DNA from: Arthrobacter sp. MA-N2
Lineage (GTDB): Bacteria > Actinomycetota > Actinomycetes > Actinomycetales > Micrococcaceae
DNA: 64,000 nucleotides
Direction of reading: 5' to 3'
Assembly: GCF_000517125.1 (NCBI RefSeq)
Contig: NZ_KI912155.1
Coordinates: 951,179-1,015,178 of the forward strand
In this document: piece after piece, positions 1-8,369 of the stretch
How the letters are laid out: the number at the start of each line of letters is the position of its first letter
Numbering within the stretch: position 1 is the first letter of the stretch
Program-made: the position numbers and the translations under genes
The notes under the pieces: model-generated
Told to the model about the DNA's origin: nothing
The model's input: the letters and a program-made list of their open reading frames with translations, nothing else
Databases searched by the model: none

Positions 1-1
1 C

Positions 2-574
2 TTGCTGCCGTACCGCGGCCACACCTTGGTGGAGGTACTTGCCAAGACCTTGCTCGACGGCGGTTGCCATGAGGTAGTGGTGGTGCTTGGAGCCGGAGCC
101 GAGGAAGTCCGTCGCGCCACGGACTTGGCGAAGTACCTCGTGGTCGACAACCCGGAGTGGGCGTCCGGCATGGCCGGCTCGTTCCGGACAGGTCTTGCCG
201 CTGCGGCCGACGGCCACAACGTCCTGGTGGCGTTGGTGGACCAGCCCGGGGTGACCCCCGCCGTCGTCGCCCGGCTGTTGGCCGCACACCGACCCGGCCG
301 CGTGACAGCAGCGGGATACCCGGAAGCCGGCGCTGCGGAATCCGCGTTCGAGAGTGGCCATACCGCGAAACTCCGGCGCGGCCATCCCTTGATCATCGAC
401 GCGGCCCTTCGCGCCGAGGTGGCCGGGTCCGCAGTCGGGGACGCGGGAGCGCGGCGCTTCCTCACAGCGCACCCCGGTTTGGTGGATGTCGTGGACTGCA
501 GCGACCTCGCCGACGGAGCGGACGTGGACACGAAGGACCAGCTGCGCCTCCTCAGCGACCAGCCACCCAACTAA
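2..574 (+). CDS. MocA/MobA-like molybdenum cofactor nucleotidyltransferase, 5' end cut by window edge
   Basis: The protein has the C-terminal three quarters of a nucleotidyltransferase of the MobA/MocA family, which attaches CMP or GMP to molybdopterin. Visible family features are a VVVVLGA strand, the substrate-binding LVALVDQPG motif near residue 80 and a GHP motif near residue 128. The glycine-rich N-terminal LAAG motif expected at the start lies outside the window, so the TTG at position 2 is not taken as a real start. It converges on the molybdenum hydroxylase genes, which suggests that it makes the dinucleotide cofactor for that enzyme. Its last three codons and its stop lie inside a palindromic repeat. 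Confidence 0.85.
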   Translation: MLPYRGHTLVEVLAKTLLDGGCHEVVVVLGAGAEEVRRATDLAKYLVVDNPEWASGMAGSFRTGLAAAADGHNVLVALVDQPGVTPAVVARLLAAHRPGRVTAAGYPEAGAAESAFESGHTAKLRRGHPLIIDAALRAEVAGSAVGDAGARRFLTAHPGLVDVVDCSDLADGADVDTKDQLRLLSDQPPN

Positions 575-634
575 CTAGCAGTTGTTGTCGCTAAAACCCC
601 TCAAAACGACGTTAAATGCGAGTTAGTTGGGTGG
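563..634. repeat. Palindromic intergenic repeat, copy 1 (contains both flanking stop codons)
   Basis: The arms CCACCCAACTAACT (from 563) and AGTTAGTTGGGTGG (to 634) are exact inverted copies, with further partial pairing inside. The same core occurs at 12253-12338 and 20164-20231. The TAA of the nucleotidyltransferase (572-574) and the TAA of the molybdenum hydroxylase (612-614, minus strand) both fall inside the element. It probably also serves as a bidirectional terminator between the convergent genes. Confidence 0.85.
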
Positions 635-3437
635 GGGCGGCGTCCTTGAGCGCCAGATAGATCTTGTCCCGGGCGATGGGGAGCGAGGCGAACCTCACCC
701 CGGTGGCGTTCCGGATCGCGTTGGCCAGTGCGGGTGCCACGGGGTTGAACGGACTCTCGCTCATGGACTTCGCACCGAGCGGCCCCATCCGGTCGTTCGT
801 TGCCGCAAAATAGACCTCGCTGCGTGGCACGTCCGCGAAAGAAGGAATGTGATACTGCCGGAGGATGTCGGTGGTGACCTTGCCAGCGTCGTTCACGCGG
901 ACTTCCTCGTACAGGGCGACACCCAGCGCTTGGGCGATCCCGCCTTCGATCTGACCACGGCATTGCCGCGGATTGACCACGACGCCGGCATCGGCCGCCT
1001 GCACGCTTTGCAGGATCCGTAGCTCCCCCGTGCCGGTGTTCACGGCCACCCGGAACCCGTGGACGTTGAACGCGACCGAACGTGGGGTGCCTCCCCAACG
1101 GCCCTCAGTGGCGAGTTCCATGCCCTGCTGTTGCGCGGCGTCGAACACCTCCTTCAGCGTCACGAGCCGCTCACCGCAGCGCACCGCAGATTCCTCAAGC
1201 ACACAGTCTGCCTCCGCAACACCCGCGAGCGCGGCCGCCGCAGCCCGGATCCGGAGTGCGAGCTCCTGCGCCGCGAGGAGGGTGGCCTGGCCAGCCACCA
1301 CAGTGCCAGCGGAGCCGAACGCGCCGGTATCGTGTTCCACGAGGTCCGTGTCGGACTGGCGCACGGCCACCTGCGAAGCGCCGGTGCAAAGGGCCGTCGC
1401 GGCCAGTTGGGCGTGGACCGTGGTGGTGCCGTTGCCGAACTCGGCGGTCCCGACGGCGGCGTCGAACGTGCCGTCCGGAAGGAGCCTGAGGCGCGTGTGG
1501 GCGAAGTGGCCGCGCGGCGGAACGGTATCGATCATGGACAGCGCGGAGCCGACGCCGGTGACCCACCCCGGGCCGAAGTTGTCCAGGCCGGCGTCCCGGT
1601 AGCGTTTCTCGCCCCGCTCGAGCGCATCACGGACCAACGCCACGCACTGGTCCAGGCCGTAGCTGCCGTAAAAGACGTCCTCTTCCGGTTCCGGGTTGGT
1701 GGAGAGCATATGGTCACCGGGCCGGACCATGTTCTTGAGGCGGAAGTCCAGCGGATCCATGCCGATTCCAACAGCGAGCTCGTCCACGGCGGATTCGATC
1801 GCGAAGATCATCTGGCTCAAGCCGTAACCGCGGAAGGCCCCGGCCGGAACGGTGTTGGTGTAAACAGCCTGTGCGTCCACCTTCTTGTTCGCGCAGTTGT
1901 AGACAGCCAAGGACTCCCCGCAACCGTGGAACATGACTCCGGGCGCATGGTTTCCGTACGCCCCCGTGTTGGTGACCACGTCCAACTGCAGCGCCGTCAG
2001 ACGGCCGCCGCGGCTGGTTCCGGCTTTGACCTTGATGGTGAAGGGGTGGCGCGTGGTGGTGGCAGTGAATTGTTCGGTGCGGGTGAACTCCACTTGCACA
2101 GGCCGGCGCAGCTTAAGGGCCGCCATTGCCACGAGGTCCTCGGTGAGCACTTCCTGCTTGCCGCCGAAGCCACCGCCTACCCTGCCGGCCACCACCCGGA
2201 TGCGGGCCTCGGGGAGATCGAACACGCGGGCCAGGGTGCGCCGGACCAGGAAGGGGACTTGGCTGGAGGAACGCACCACGAGCCGGTCCTCCCCGGGGTT
2301 CCCGGCAGCTTCAATCCAAGCGATGGAGGCATGCGTTTCCATGGCGACGTGCTGCACCCGCTGGGTTTGATACGTGTTCTCATGGATGAAGTCGGCCTCG
2401 GCGAACCCGGCTTCGACGTTCCCGAGCTCGGAATGGGCCTCCGCCACGACGTTGTCCTGCGGGCGGGATATGCGGGCCGACTCCGCATCCTTCTCCCCGT
2501 GGATCGCAGGCGCACCTGGCAGCAACGCGTCCTGCGGCGAGAAGACGGCGTCGAGGAGTTCGTACTGCACCTTGATGGCCCGCGCTCCGGCTTCCGCTGC
2601 GCCCACGGATTCGGCGACGACGGCGGCAACCCGCTGGCCGATAAAGCGCACCACGTCGTCGAGGACCCTGGTGTCGTCAGGATCATCGGTGTAAATCTCG
2701 TGCTGTGCTGTCGAGAACAGTTGGGCCGGCGCATCCTCGTGGGTGAACACGGCGACGACGCCCGGAACCTGGAGGGCCGCCGTCGTATCGATCGAGACAA
2801 TCCGGGCGTGCGCGTGGGGCGAGCGCAGCAGTTTGAGGTGGAGCAGTCCCGGGAGCTGCTCCGCCGGTACGTCGAGGGTGTAGCGGGCTGTGCCCGTGAC
2901 GACGGCGTGGCCTGCCGGGGCGGGGACGTCGTCGCCGAGCTGGCCGGAGGAGGCCAGAGCTGCCGTACCGCCGTCGGAGGTGTCTTGCCCGTTGCGGGCG
3001 ACGCCGCACACAGCGTCCGCAATGGAGCGGTAGCCTGTGCAGCGGCACAGGTTTCCCTTGAGGCTGCGCGGCAGGTTGGCCTTTTGTTCCTCGTCGAAGG
3101 TGGCGGCAGTCATCATCATGCCTGCTGTGCAGAAGCCGCACTGGAAGCCCTGGTTCTCCAGGAACTGCTGCTGCACGGGATGTAGCTCTTCCCCACCGGA
3201 CACTCCCGCACCGGACAACCCCTCGATGGTGGTAATCGTGTGCCCCTCGGCGCGGATGGCCGGATAGATACAGCTATGCACGGGTTTGCCGTCCACATGG
3301 ACGGTGCAGGCACCACAGTCCCCGCCGTCGCACCCTTTCTTGACGCCGAAGTTCCCCTGTTCGCGCAGGAACGTCCGCAGGCACTGGCCCGGGCGGGGTG
3401 CGGCCTCGGCGGCCGTTCCGTTGATCTCGATTGCCAT
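612..3437 (-). CDS. Molybdenum hydroxylase, fused 2Fe-2S and molybdopterin subunits (xanthine dehydrogenase type)
   Basis: This 941-residue protein fuses a CoxS/XdhC-type iron-sulfur subunit to a CoxL/XdhA-type molybdopterin subunit. Residues 1-75 form a plant-type 2Fe-2S domain (Cys36, 41, 44, 56). A second 2Fe-2S domain follows (Cys100, 103, 131, 133). The hammerhead and Mo-binding domains start near residue 180 and carry GGGFGGK, AFRGYG and a late SES segment where the catalytic Glu is expected. The start at 3437 (MAIEING) is preferred over an upstream in-frame GTG because homology begins there and it lies 2 bp after the FAD gene. The purine neighbours make xanthine or hypoxanthine the likely substrate; other heterocycles are possible. 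Confidence 0.9.
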   Translation of the reverse strand: MAIEINGTAAEAAPRPGQCLRTFLREQGNFGVKKGCDGGDCGACTVHVDGKPVHSCIYPAIRAEGHTITTIEGLSGAGVSGGEELHPVQQQFLENQGFQCGFCTAGMMMTAATFDEEQKANLPRSLKGNLCRCTGYRSIADAVCGVARNGQDTSDGGTAALASSGQLGDDVPAPAGHAVVTGTARYTLDVPAEQLPGLLHLKLLRSPHAHARIVSIDTTAALQVPGVVAVFTHEDAPAQLFSTAQHEIYTDDPDDTRVLDDVVRFIGQRVAAVVAESVGAAEAGARAIKVQYELLDAVFSPQDALLPGAPAIHGEKDAESARISRPQDNVVAEAHSELGNVEAGFAEADFIHENTYQTQRVQHVAMETHASIAWIEAAGNPGEDRLVVRSSSQVPFLVRRTLARVFDLPEARIRVVAGRVGGGFGGKQEVLTEDLVAMAALKLRRPVQVEFTRTEQFTATTTRHPFTIKVKAGTSRGGRLTALQLDVVTNTGAYGNHAPGVMFHGCGESLAVYNCANKKVDAQAVYTNTVPAGAFRGYGLSQMIFAIESAVDELAVGIGMDPLDFRLKNMVRPGDHMLSTNPEPEEDVFYGSYGLDQCVALVRDALERGEKRYRDAGLDNFGPGWVTGVGSALSMIDTVPPRGHFAHTRLRLLPDGTFDAAVGTAEFGNGTTTVHAQLAATALCTGASQVAVRQSDTDLVEHDTGAFGSAGTVVAGQATLLAAQELALRIRAAAAALAGVAEADCVLEESAVRCGERLVTLKEVFDAAQQQGMELATEGRWGGTPRSVAFNVHGFRVAVNTGTGELRILQSVQAADAGVVVNPRQCRGQIEGGIAQALGVALYEEVRVNDAGKVTTDILRQYHIPSFADVPRSEVYFAATNDRMGPLGAKSMSESPFNPVAPALANAIRNATGVRFASLPIARDKIYLALKDAAPTQLTRI

Positions 3438-3439
3438 GC

Positions 3440-4399
3440 TCAGGCGTCCTTCTGCTGTTCTGTGTCGAATGATGCTGCTTGGGTGGACGGTTGGGGTGAC
3501 GTGGCGTGCGGCGGCCAAAAATCGCCCGAGACCGCGAATTGCGCTTCGTCTGAAGTCCGGCTGAGCAGCTCCGCACGGATCTCCTCGGCAAGCCGGAAGG
3601 TCATGTCACGGCGCCATTCCGGCAGCCCGTGGATGTCGTCGTGGTACAGCTCGGTGGGGATGGAGCGTTCGACGGCGGCGGCCAGCTGGCCGGCGTCCGG
3701 CAGCTCAGCTGCGGCGAACCGCAGCTGCACGGGCCGCTTGGTGGCAGCGGTGACGGTGAGGACCAGACTGCCATCGGCGTCGAGTCTTCCGATGAGCAGC
3801 ACTCCGGAGCGCCCGAGGTTGCTGAGCGAGAGCCGGCGAAAAGCGACCCGAGCAGAAAGGGACGACGCCGGCAGCTGGATGCTGCGCAGGAGCTCGCCGG
3901 GTGCCAGGCAGTTCTTTCCGTCTCCGGTCACGAATTCGGCCACCGGAATAGTGCGGCTGCTGCCGTGCCGGCCAAGGATGGTGGCCGTGGCATCCAAGCC
4001 GGCGCACAGCGAAATCATGGGACCCGCCGGGAGCGAAGTGCACAGATTGCCGCCAACGGTGGACATGTTCCACACCTTGAAAGAAGCGACGAACGAATCA
4101 CAACACGGACGGAACATGTCCAGTCCCGGCCAGTCGCGTCCCGCCACGGCGTGCGACGCCGGGAGCGCGTACAGCTCCGCGACGGTGCAGGTGGCAGCCA
4201 GCTCGATGCCGTCGTCGCTCACGGTCACGGCGGGCCACCCGGCATGGCCGAGGTCCAGCAACCGCTTCAGTGGTTCTTCGGTAGACACGGGGCTGCCGTA
4301 GGAGAACAGGACTGTGCCGCCGGCAAGCCAGGCGTCGCCGTCGCGCCATTGGCCCGGATCGGTGGTGGCAACCACGGCTTCAATGGTGTTCATGTCCAT
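3440..4399 (-). CDS. FAD-binding subunit of the molybdenum hydroxylase (CoxM/XdhB type)
   Basis: This 319-residue subunit carries the FAD that passes electrons from the 2Fe-2S clusters of the partner to an acceptor. It has the FAD_binding_5 fold at the N-terminus (AGGTVLFSYG near residue 25, the SVGGNL-like STVGGNLC segment near 105) and a CO dehydrogenase flavoprotein C-terminal domain. The ATG at 4399 is chosen because AAGGTG sits six bases upstream; the next ATG at 4393 overlaps the xdhC stop as ATGA. It ends 2 bp before the fused subunit, so the genes are translationally coupled in the order xdhC, FAD subunit, fused FeS/Mo subunit. Confidence 0.88.
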   Translation of the reverse strand: MDMNTIEAVVATTDPGQWRDGDAWLAGGTVLFSYGSPVSTEEPLKRLLDLGHAGWPAVTVSDDGIELAATCTVAELYALPASHAVAGRDWPGLDMFRPCCDSFVASFKVWNMSTVGGNLCTSLPAGPMISLCAGLDATATILGRHGSSRTIPVAEFVTGDGKNCLAPGELLRSIQLPASSLSARVAFRRLSLSNLGRSGVLLIGRLDADGSLVLTVTAATKRPVQLRFAAAELPDAGQLAAAVERSIPTELYHDDIHGLPEWRRDMTFRLAEEIRAELLSRTSDEAQFAVSGDFWPPHATSPQPSTQAASFDTEQQKDA

Positions 4400-5610
4400 G
4401 GGTTCACCTTGCTGTCTTCCACAGTGCAGTTCGCGGGGGTGCGTTGGTGGATCGGGCCTGCGCCGTCCTTGAGGGAACCCCAGCCGGAAGCAGCTCGAGG
4501 TGTTCGCGGAGCACGGGAAACGAGGATCTCGGCCGTGATGGAGACCGCCACCTCGGCGGGAGTGACGGCACCGAGGTCCAGCCCGATCGGCGAATGCAGG
4601 CGTTCGAGCTCCACGGCCGTGGCACCCCGAGCGGCAAGCGCATCGATCCGCTGCCGGTGGCTCCGCCGCGAACCCATGGCTCCCACATACGCCAGGCCCA
4701 GGCCAAGGGCGGTTTCCAGCAGTGGAAGGTCGAACTTGGGATCGTGGGTCAGCACGCATACGACCGTGCGGGGATCGATCCGGCCAGCGGCTGCTTCTGC
4801 GGCCAGGTAGCGGTGCGGCCAGTCGGTGACGAGATTGTCGGCGGCGAGGAACCGGTCTTGGCCCGAAAACGCGGGCCGGGCATCGCAGAGGGTGACCTCG
4901 TAGCCCAGGAGCTTCCCGGCGGGGAGCAGTGCCGCGGCGAAGTCGTTGGCACCAAAGATGAGCATGCGGGGTGCGGGCAAGCGGCTTTCCACGAAGACGG
5001 TAATGGATTCGGCTTCCGGCGCGGCGCCCCCGCAGCCTTCGTCCGGGGCCACGCGTACGAGCCCTGCGCGGCCACCCTGCAGGAGCGGATCGAGCTGCGC
5101 TGCCGCACGGATCACGGCGGCATCCCCGCCAAGCAGCGCAGAGAGTTCCGGTGAACCTTCGGCGGAAAAGTGCACCGGATCAAGGACCACCACGGCGCCT
5201 CCTGCAGCGTCGAGCCTGCGGATGAGTGCCGCGGAAGACGGCCGGCCGTTCACGGCACCCAGCAAAGCCAGGTCCAGGCCGGCGGCGCTGGTTGATTGGA
5301 TTGGCTGGATGTGTACTTCCAGCTCGCCGCCACAGCTGAGCCCGACGGCGAATGCGTCCTCGGCGCTGTAGCCGAACCACTCAAGGCGGCTGCCGCCGTC
5401 GCGCATTGCTTCAAGGGCGGCGTCCACCACGGCGCCTTCCACGCATCCTCCGGAGAGGCTGCCGAGGACATCGCCGGATTCGGAGACCAGCATGGATGTG
5501 CCGAGGGGCCTGGGCACGGAGCCTTCCGCGGCCACGATCGTGGCGACGGCGCAGCGCTGGCCGGAGACCGCAGGCCGCCATGTGCCCAGAGAAGGCATCA
5601 AATCCAGCAT
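4390..5610 (-). CDS. xdhC: XdhC/CoxI family molybdenum hydroxylase maturation factor
   Basis: XdhC-type proteins bind the Mo cofactor, promote its sulfuration and insert it into xanthine dehydrogenase. The 406-residue protein has the family N-terminal domain with GSVPRPLGT near residue 31 and the GSLSGGCVEGAV signature near residue 50. A C-terminal Rossmann-like domain follows (MLIFGANDFAAAL near 215, THDPKFDLPLL near 288, YVGAMGSRRS near 308). An AAGGAAG ribosome site precedes the ATG. It is the first gene of the xdh operon and lies 301 bp downstream of the purine permease, a gap that holds a strong hairpin, so it probably has its own promoter. Confidence 0.9.
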   Translation of the reverse strand: MLDLMPSLGTWRPAVSGQRCAVATIVAAEGSVPRPLGTSMLVSESGDVLGSLSGGCVEGAVVDAALEAMRDGGSRLEWFGYSAEDAFAVGLSCGGELEVHIQPIQSTSAAGLDLALLGAVNGRPSSAALIRRLDAAGGAVVVLDPVHFSAEGSPELSALLGGDAAVIRAAAQLDPLLQGGRAGLVRVAPDEGCGGAAPEAESITVFVESRLPAPRMLIFGANDFAAALLPAGKLLGYEVTLCDARPAFSGQDRFLAADNLVTDWPHRYLAAEAAAGRIDPRTVVCVLTHDPKFDLPLLETALGLGLAYVGAMGSRRSHRQRIDALAARGATAVELERLHSPIGLDLGAVTPAEVAVSITAEILVSRAPRTPRAASGWGSLKDGAGPIHQRTPANCTVEDSKVNPWT

Positions 5611-5740
5611 GGCGCCACTTCCTTTACCGCGGTCCCGGGCCGGAGGCCCGCCCGGGGCAGTGTGCGATCTTGACTCATATTCTCATTCCTTGCGTCTGTA
5701 CAGGAGGGCTTCGGGTAAACAAACAGCCCGTTGGGTGAAG

Positions 5741-5778
5741 AGGACCGGGGCGGGCCTCTCATTTCCCACCCCGGTCCT
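5741..5778. terminator. Hairpin between purine permease and xdhC
   Basis: AGGACCGGGG (5741-5750) pairs exactly with CCCCGGTCCT (5769-5778) around an 18-base loop. No T tract is obvious, so it may be a factor-assisted or bidirectional terminator after the permease gene. The rest of the 301-bp gap (5611-5911) holds the presumed xdhC promoter; I see no gene in it. Confidence 0.5.
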
Positions 5779-5911
5779 GGGCGGAGCAGCCGCGCTTTGC
5801 CGCCGTCCGCCGTCGTCGTCCGTCCTGTGCGGTTGGAGAGCGATCGGCGGACGCCTATTCATTGCGGTGAAGCGCGGCCGGACCGCCGTCTCAATGGCCC
5901 GCTATCCTAGG

Positions 5912-7483
5912 TCACGATCCCAAGAGGGTGCTGATCGGCCCGCGGGCAAAGTAGATCAGGAAGCCCAGGGTCACCACCCACATGAGCGGATGGACCTTCT
6001 TGCCCTTGCCCGATGCCGCGTGGATCACGGACCAGGAGATGAACCCGACGCCGATGCCGTTGGCGATTGAGTACGTCAGGGGCATGGTGACGATGGTCAG
6101 GAAGGCCGGCAGGGCCACCGAGAACTTGGAGAACTTGATCTCGCGGATCTGTGCCATCATCATGGCTCCCACTACCACCAAGGCTGCGGCTGCGACCTCG
6201 AGCGGAACCACGCTTGTGAGCGGGGTCAGGAACATCGAGCCCAGGAACAACAGGCCCGTGACCACCGAAGCCAGGCCGGTGCGGGCACCTTCGCCAATGC
6301 CGGCAGCGGAATCGATGTACACGGTGTTTGACGAGCCCGACGTCGCGCCGCCGGCTACCGCGCCCAGGCCTTCGACGATGAAGGCCGACTTCAGTTTGGG
6401 GAACGTGCCGTCTTTGTAAGCCACGCCGGCGCTCTTGGCGAGACCGGTCATGGTGCCCATGGCGTCGAAGAAATTGGTGAACACGAGCGTGAACACCAGC
6501 ATCGTGGCCGCCAGCCCGCCGATCCGGGTGAACGAGCCGAAGAGGTCGAAATGGCCCACCAGGCTGAAGTCCGGGGCGGAGACCAGCTGGCCGGACAGTA
6601 CCGGAGTATTGAGGTGCCAGCCACCGGGATTGGCGGCGCTGCCAGCTCCGATGTGCATGACGGCCTCGACGACGGCGGCGAGGACCGTGGTGGCGACGAT
6701 TCCGATCAGGAGGCCGCCTTGGATCCTGCGGGCCACGAGGATACCCATGACCAACAGACCGACGATGAAAACGAGGGTGGGGATGGAGGTGATGGAACCA
6801 TCCGTGCCGAGCTGAACCGGGGGTCCGCCTTTGGTGGGGCGGACGAAGCCGGAGTCGACGAAGCCGATGAAGGCGATGAACAGGCCGATGCCGACGGTGA
6901 TGGCGGCCTTGAGCTCCTTGGGGACAGCCTTGAAGATCGCAGTCCGGGCACCCGTGACGCCGAACAGGACAATCAGGATGCCGTTGATGACCACCAGGCC
7001 CATGGCTTCCGGCCAAGTGACTTCGTGGATGACGGCGACTGCCAGGAACGAGTTGATGCCCAAGCCCGCGGCGAGCCCGAACGGCAGGTTCGCGATCAGG
7101 CCGAAGAGGACGGTCATGACACCGGCGGTCAGGCCGGTGACCGCCCCCACTTGCGCTGCGGACAACCATCCGCCAGCAACGTCCGTGGGCGCGTTCTGGG
7201 CCGAGAATCCGCCCAGGATCAGGGGGTTGAGGATCACGATGTAGGCCATCGTGAAGAACGTGACGATGCCGCCGCGGAATTCGCGGGCCAGGGTGGAGCC
7301 ACGTTTGGTGATCTGGAAGAAACCGTCCAGGAAGGAGTTCGACGCCGGGGGCTTGGGGCTGCTCCCCCGCTGTGCCAGTCCGGTTGCCGCGGGCTTTTCG
7401 CGTGCCTCTGTCTGCCCTGCGCCGGAGGGCGCAGCCTGCTTTTCAGTTGCCGTTCGCATTTCTGCGGGGTCCAGGATTGTCAT
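5912..7483 (-). CDS. NCS2 family purine permease (AzgA/PbuG-like, hypoxanthine/guanine)
   Basis: This polytopic membrane protein of about 523 residues belongs to the AzgA/PbuG branch of the nucleobase:cation symporters. Signature segments are the first helix region GIVTFFTMAYIVILNPLIL and the late motif SNTVYIDSAAGIGEGARTGL followed by VVTGLLFL. A long Ala/Pro-rich N-terminal tail precedes the first membrane segment. The ATG at 7483 is preferred; a GTG at 7492 in the same frame is also possible. It follows guanine deaminase by about 15 bp, so the pair is an operon for uptake and deamination of guanine. The substrate is inferred from the family and the neighbour. Confidence 0.88.
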   Translation of the reverse strand: MTILDPAEMRTATEKQAAPSGAGQTEAREKPAATGLAQRGSSPKPPASNSFLDGFFQITKRGSTLAREFRGGIVTFFTMAYIVILNPLILGGFSAQNAPTDVAGGWLSAAQVGAVTGLTAGVMTVLFGLIANLPFGLAAGLGINSFLAVAVIHEVTWPEAMGLVVINGILIVLFGVTGARTAIFKAVPKELKAAITVGIGLFIAFIGFVDSGFVRPTKGGPPVQLGTDGSITSIPTLVFIVGLLVMGILVARRIQGGLLIGIVATTVLAAVVEAVMHIGAGSAANPGGWHLNTPVLSGQLVSAPDFSLVGHFDLFGSFTRIGGLAATMLVFTLVFTNFFDAMGTMTGLAKSAGVAYKDGTFPKLKSAFIVEGLGAVAGGATSGSSNTVYIDSAAGIGEGARTGLASVVTGLLFLGSMFLTPLTSVVPLEVAAAALVVVGAMMMAQIREIKFSKFSVALPAFLTIVTMPLTYSIANGIGVGFISWSVIHAASGKGKKVHPLMWVVTLGFLIYFARGPISTLLGS

Positions 7484-7498
7484 TTCAGCCACCGGGCC

Positions 7499-7993
7499 CT
7501 AGTAGTCAATCCTGGAGTCAAGCGTGTTCCAGGTGTTGAACGGTTCCAGGATGGCCGGCGCCTGGGGGTCGCCCAGCTCCAGCTTGGTGACCGGCATGAG
7601 CTTGTCCCGGTCCTCGTTCTCGAAGTATTCGTAGAAGACGGCGTCGTCGAAGCCGACGGACGCGGCGTCGTGCCGGTCGGCTGCGAAAACCACGTTGCCG
7701 ATGCGTGCCCAGAGGGCCGAGGCCAAGCACATGGGGCATGGCTCGCAGCTCGTGTAGAGGGTGGCTCCGCTGAGATCGAAGGTGCCGAGCTCGCGGCAGG
7801 CATTGCGGATGGCGGTGACCTCGGCGTGCGCCGTGGGGTCGTTGCTTGCGGTGACCCGGTTGACGCCTTCGAAGGCGCGGCCGTCCGCGGTGACAATGAC
7901 GGCGCCGAACGGCCCGCCGCTGTTGAGGACATTGGCTGTTGCCAGCTCAATGGAGGTGGCCAGAAATTGTTCGGCCGTGACGGTGGTACTCAT
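7499..7993 (-). CDS. guaD: Guanine deaminase, cytidine-deaminase fold
   Basis: This 164-residue zinc deaminase has the catalytic HAEVTAIR motif (zinc His and general-base Glu) near residue 60 and the zinc-ligand pair PCPMC near residue 90. Size and the C-terminal segment ending in DSRIDY fit the short bacterial guanine deaminases that convert guanine to xanthine. The start at 7993 has AAGGAAG upstream; the longer frame to 8038 lacks support. It heads an operon with the purine permease and is divergent from the amidohydrolase at 8370, sharing a control region with an AT-rich palindrome. Confidence 0.9.
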   Translation of the reverse strand: MSTTVTAEQFLATSIELATANVLNSGGPFGAVIVTADGRAFEGVNRVTASNDPTAHAEVTAIRNACRELGTFDLSGATLYTSCEPCPMCLASALWARIGNVVFAADRHDAASVGFDDAVFYEYFENEDRDKLMPVTKLELGDPQAPAILEPFNTWNTLDSRIDY

Positions 7994-8065
7994 GTGCGAC
8001 TTCCTTAGTGCGGAGGAAGCCTGTAACCAGGGAGGCATCTGAACATGACAGACCAGTGCTGCGAT

Positions 8066-8106
8066 TACCAGGCTTCAGCATGTGCTTTTGAAGGTTTCGC
8101 CTGGTA
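8066..8106. promoter_or_regulatory. Spaced inverted repeat in the guaD/amidohydrolase control region
   Basis: TACCAGGC (8066-8073) is inverted exactly as GCCTGGTA (8099-8106), centres 33 bases apart, which places both on the same DNA face. It lies about 73 bp upstream of the guaD start. The function is a guess; it could be a pair of half-sites for a looping or tetrameric regulator. Confidence 0.3.
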
Positions 8107-8192
8107 CATAGCTTCCCGGAGCCCGGGTGCCCGCCTTTGGCAAATTGAGATTAGCACCGGAGATGTGAGCCGCGCCATAGGTTCTGGAAAAA

Positions 8193-8213
8193 AAATTTCG
8201 AGATGCGAAATTT
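8193..8213. promoter_or_regulatory. Perfect palindrome, likely operator of the divergent purine genes
   Basis: AAATTTCG, a five-base spacer (agatg) and CGAAATTT form a perfect 21-bp palindrome preceded by a short A tract. It sits in the 376-bp gap (7994-8369) between divergent guaD and the 8-oxoguanine-deaminase-like gene, 157 bp upstream of the latter. The symmetry and AT content suit a dimeric repressor site. No gene is seen in this gap. Which regulator binds is unknown; the IclR protein at 14059 is a candidate by context only. Confidence 0.5.
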
Positions 8214-8369
8214 GCGGCCGGGTGCCGAGTGCCGGCGCCGGTCACATTGACGCGCTTCAGCGAGCCACCTACGCTGGGTGCCACCGGCAGGGTTGACCTC
8301 CGGAACCTGGATCAGCAGACAGGAACCACTGAGCTGGAACGCAACTACGCCGACCAGTCAAGGATTCCC

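Noticed and set aside
1059..3185. 708-codon open frame on the plus strand opposite the molybdenum hydroxylase
   Set aside because: It is antisense to a gene with intact FeS and Mo motifs, has Gly/Arg/His-rich composition typical of high-GC shadow frames and no domain of its own.
6551..8008. 485-codon plus-strand frame across the permease and guanine deaminase genes
   Set aside because: It is rich in Asp, Gly and Glu as expected of a frame antisense to membrane-protein codons, and it crosses two real genes.
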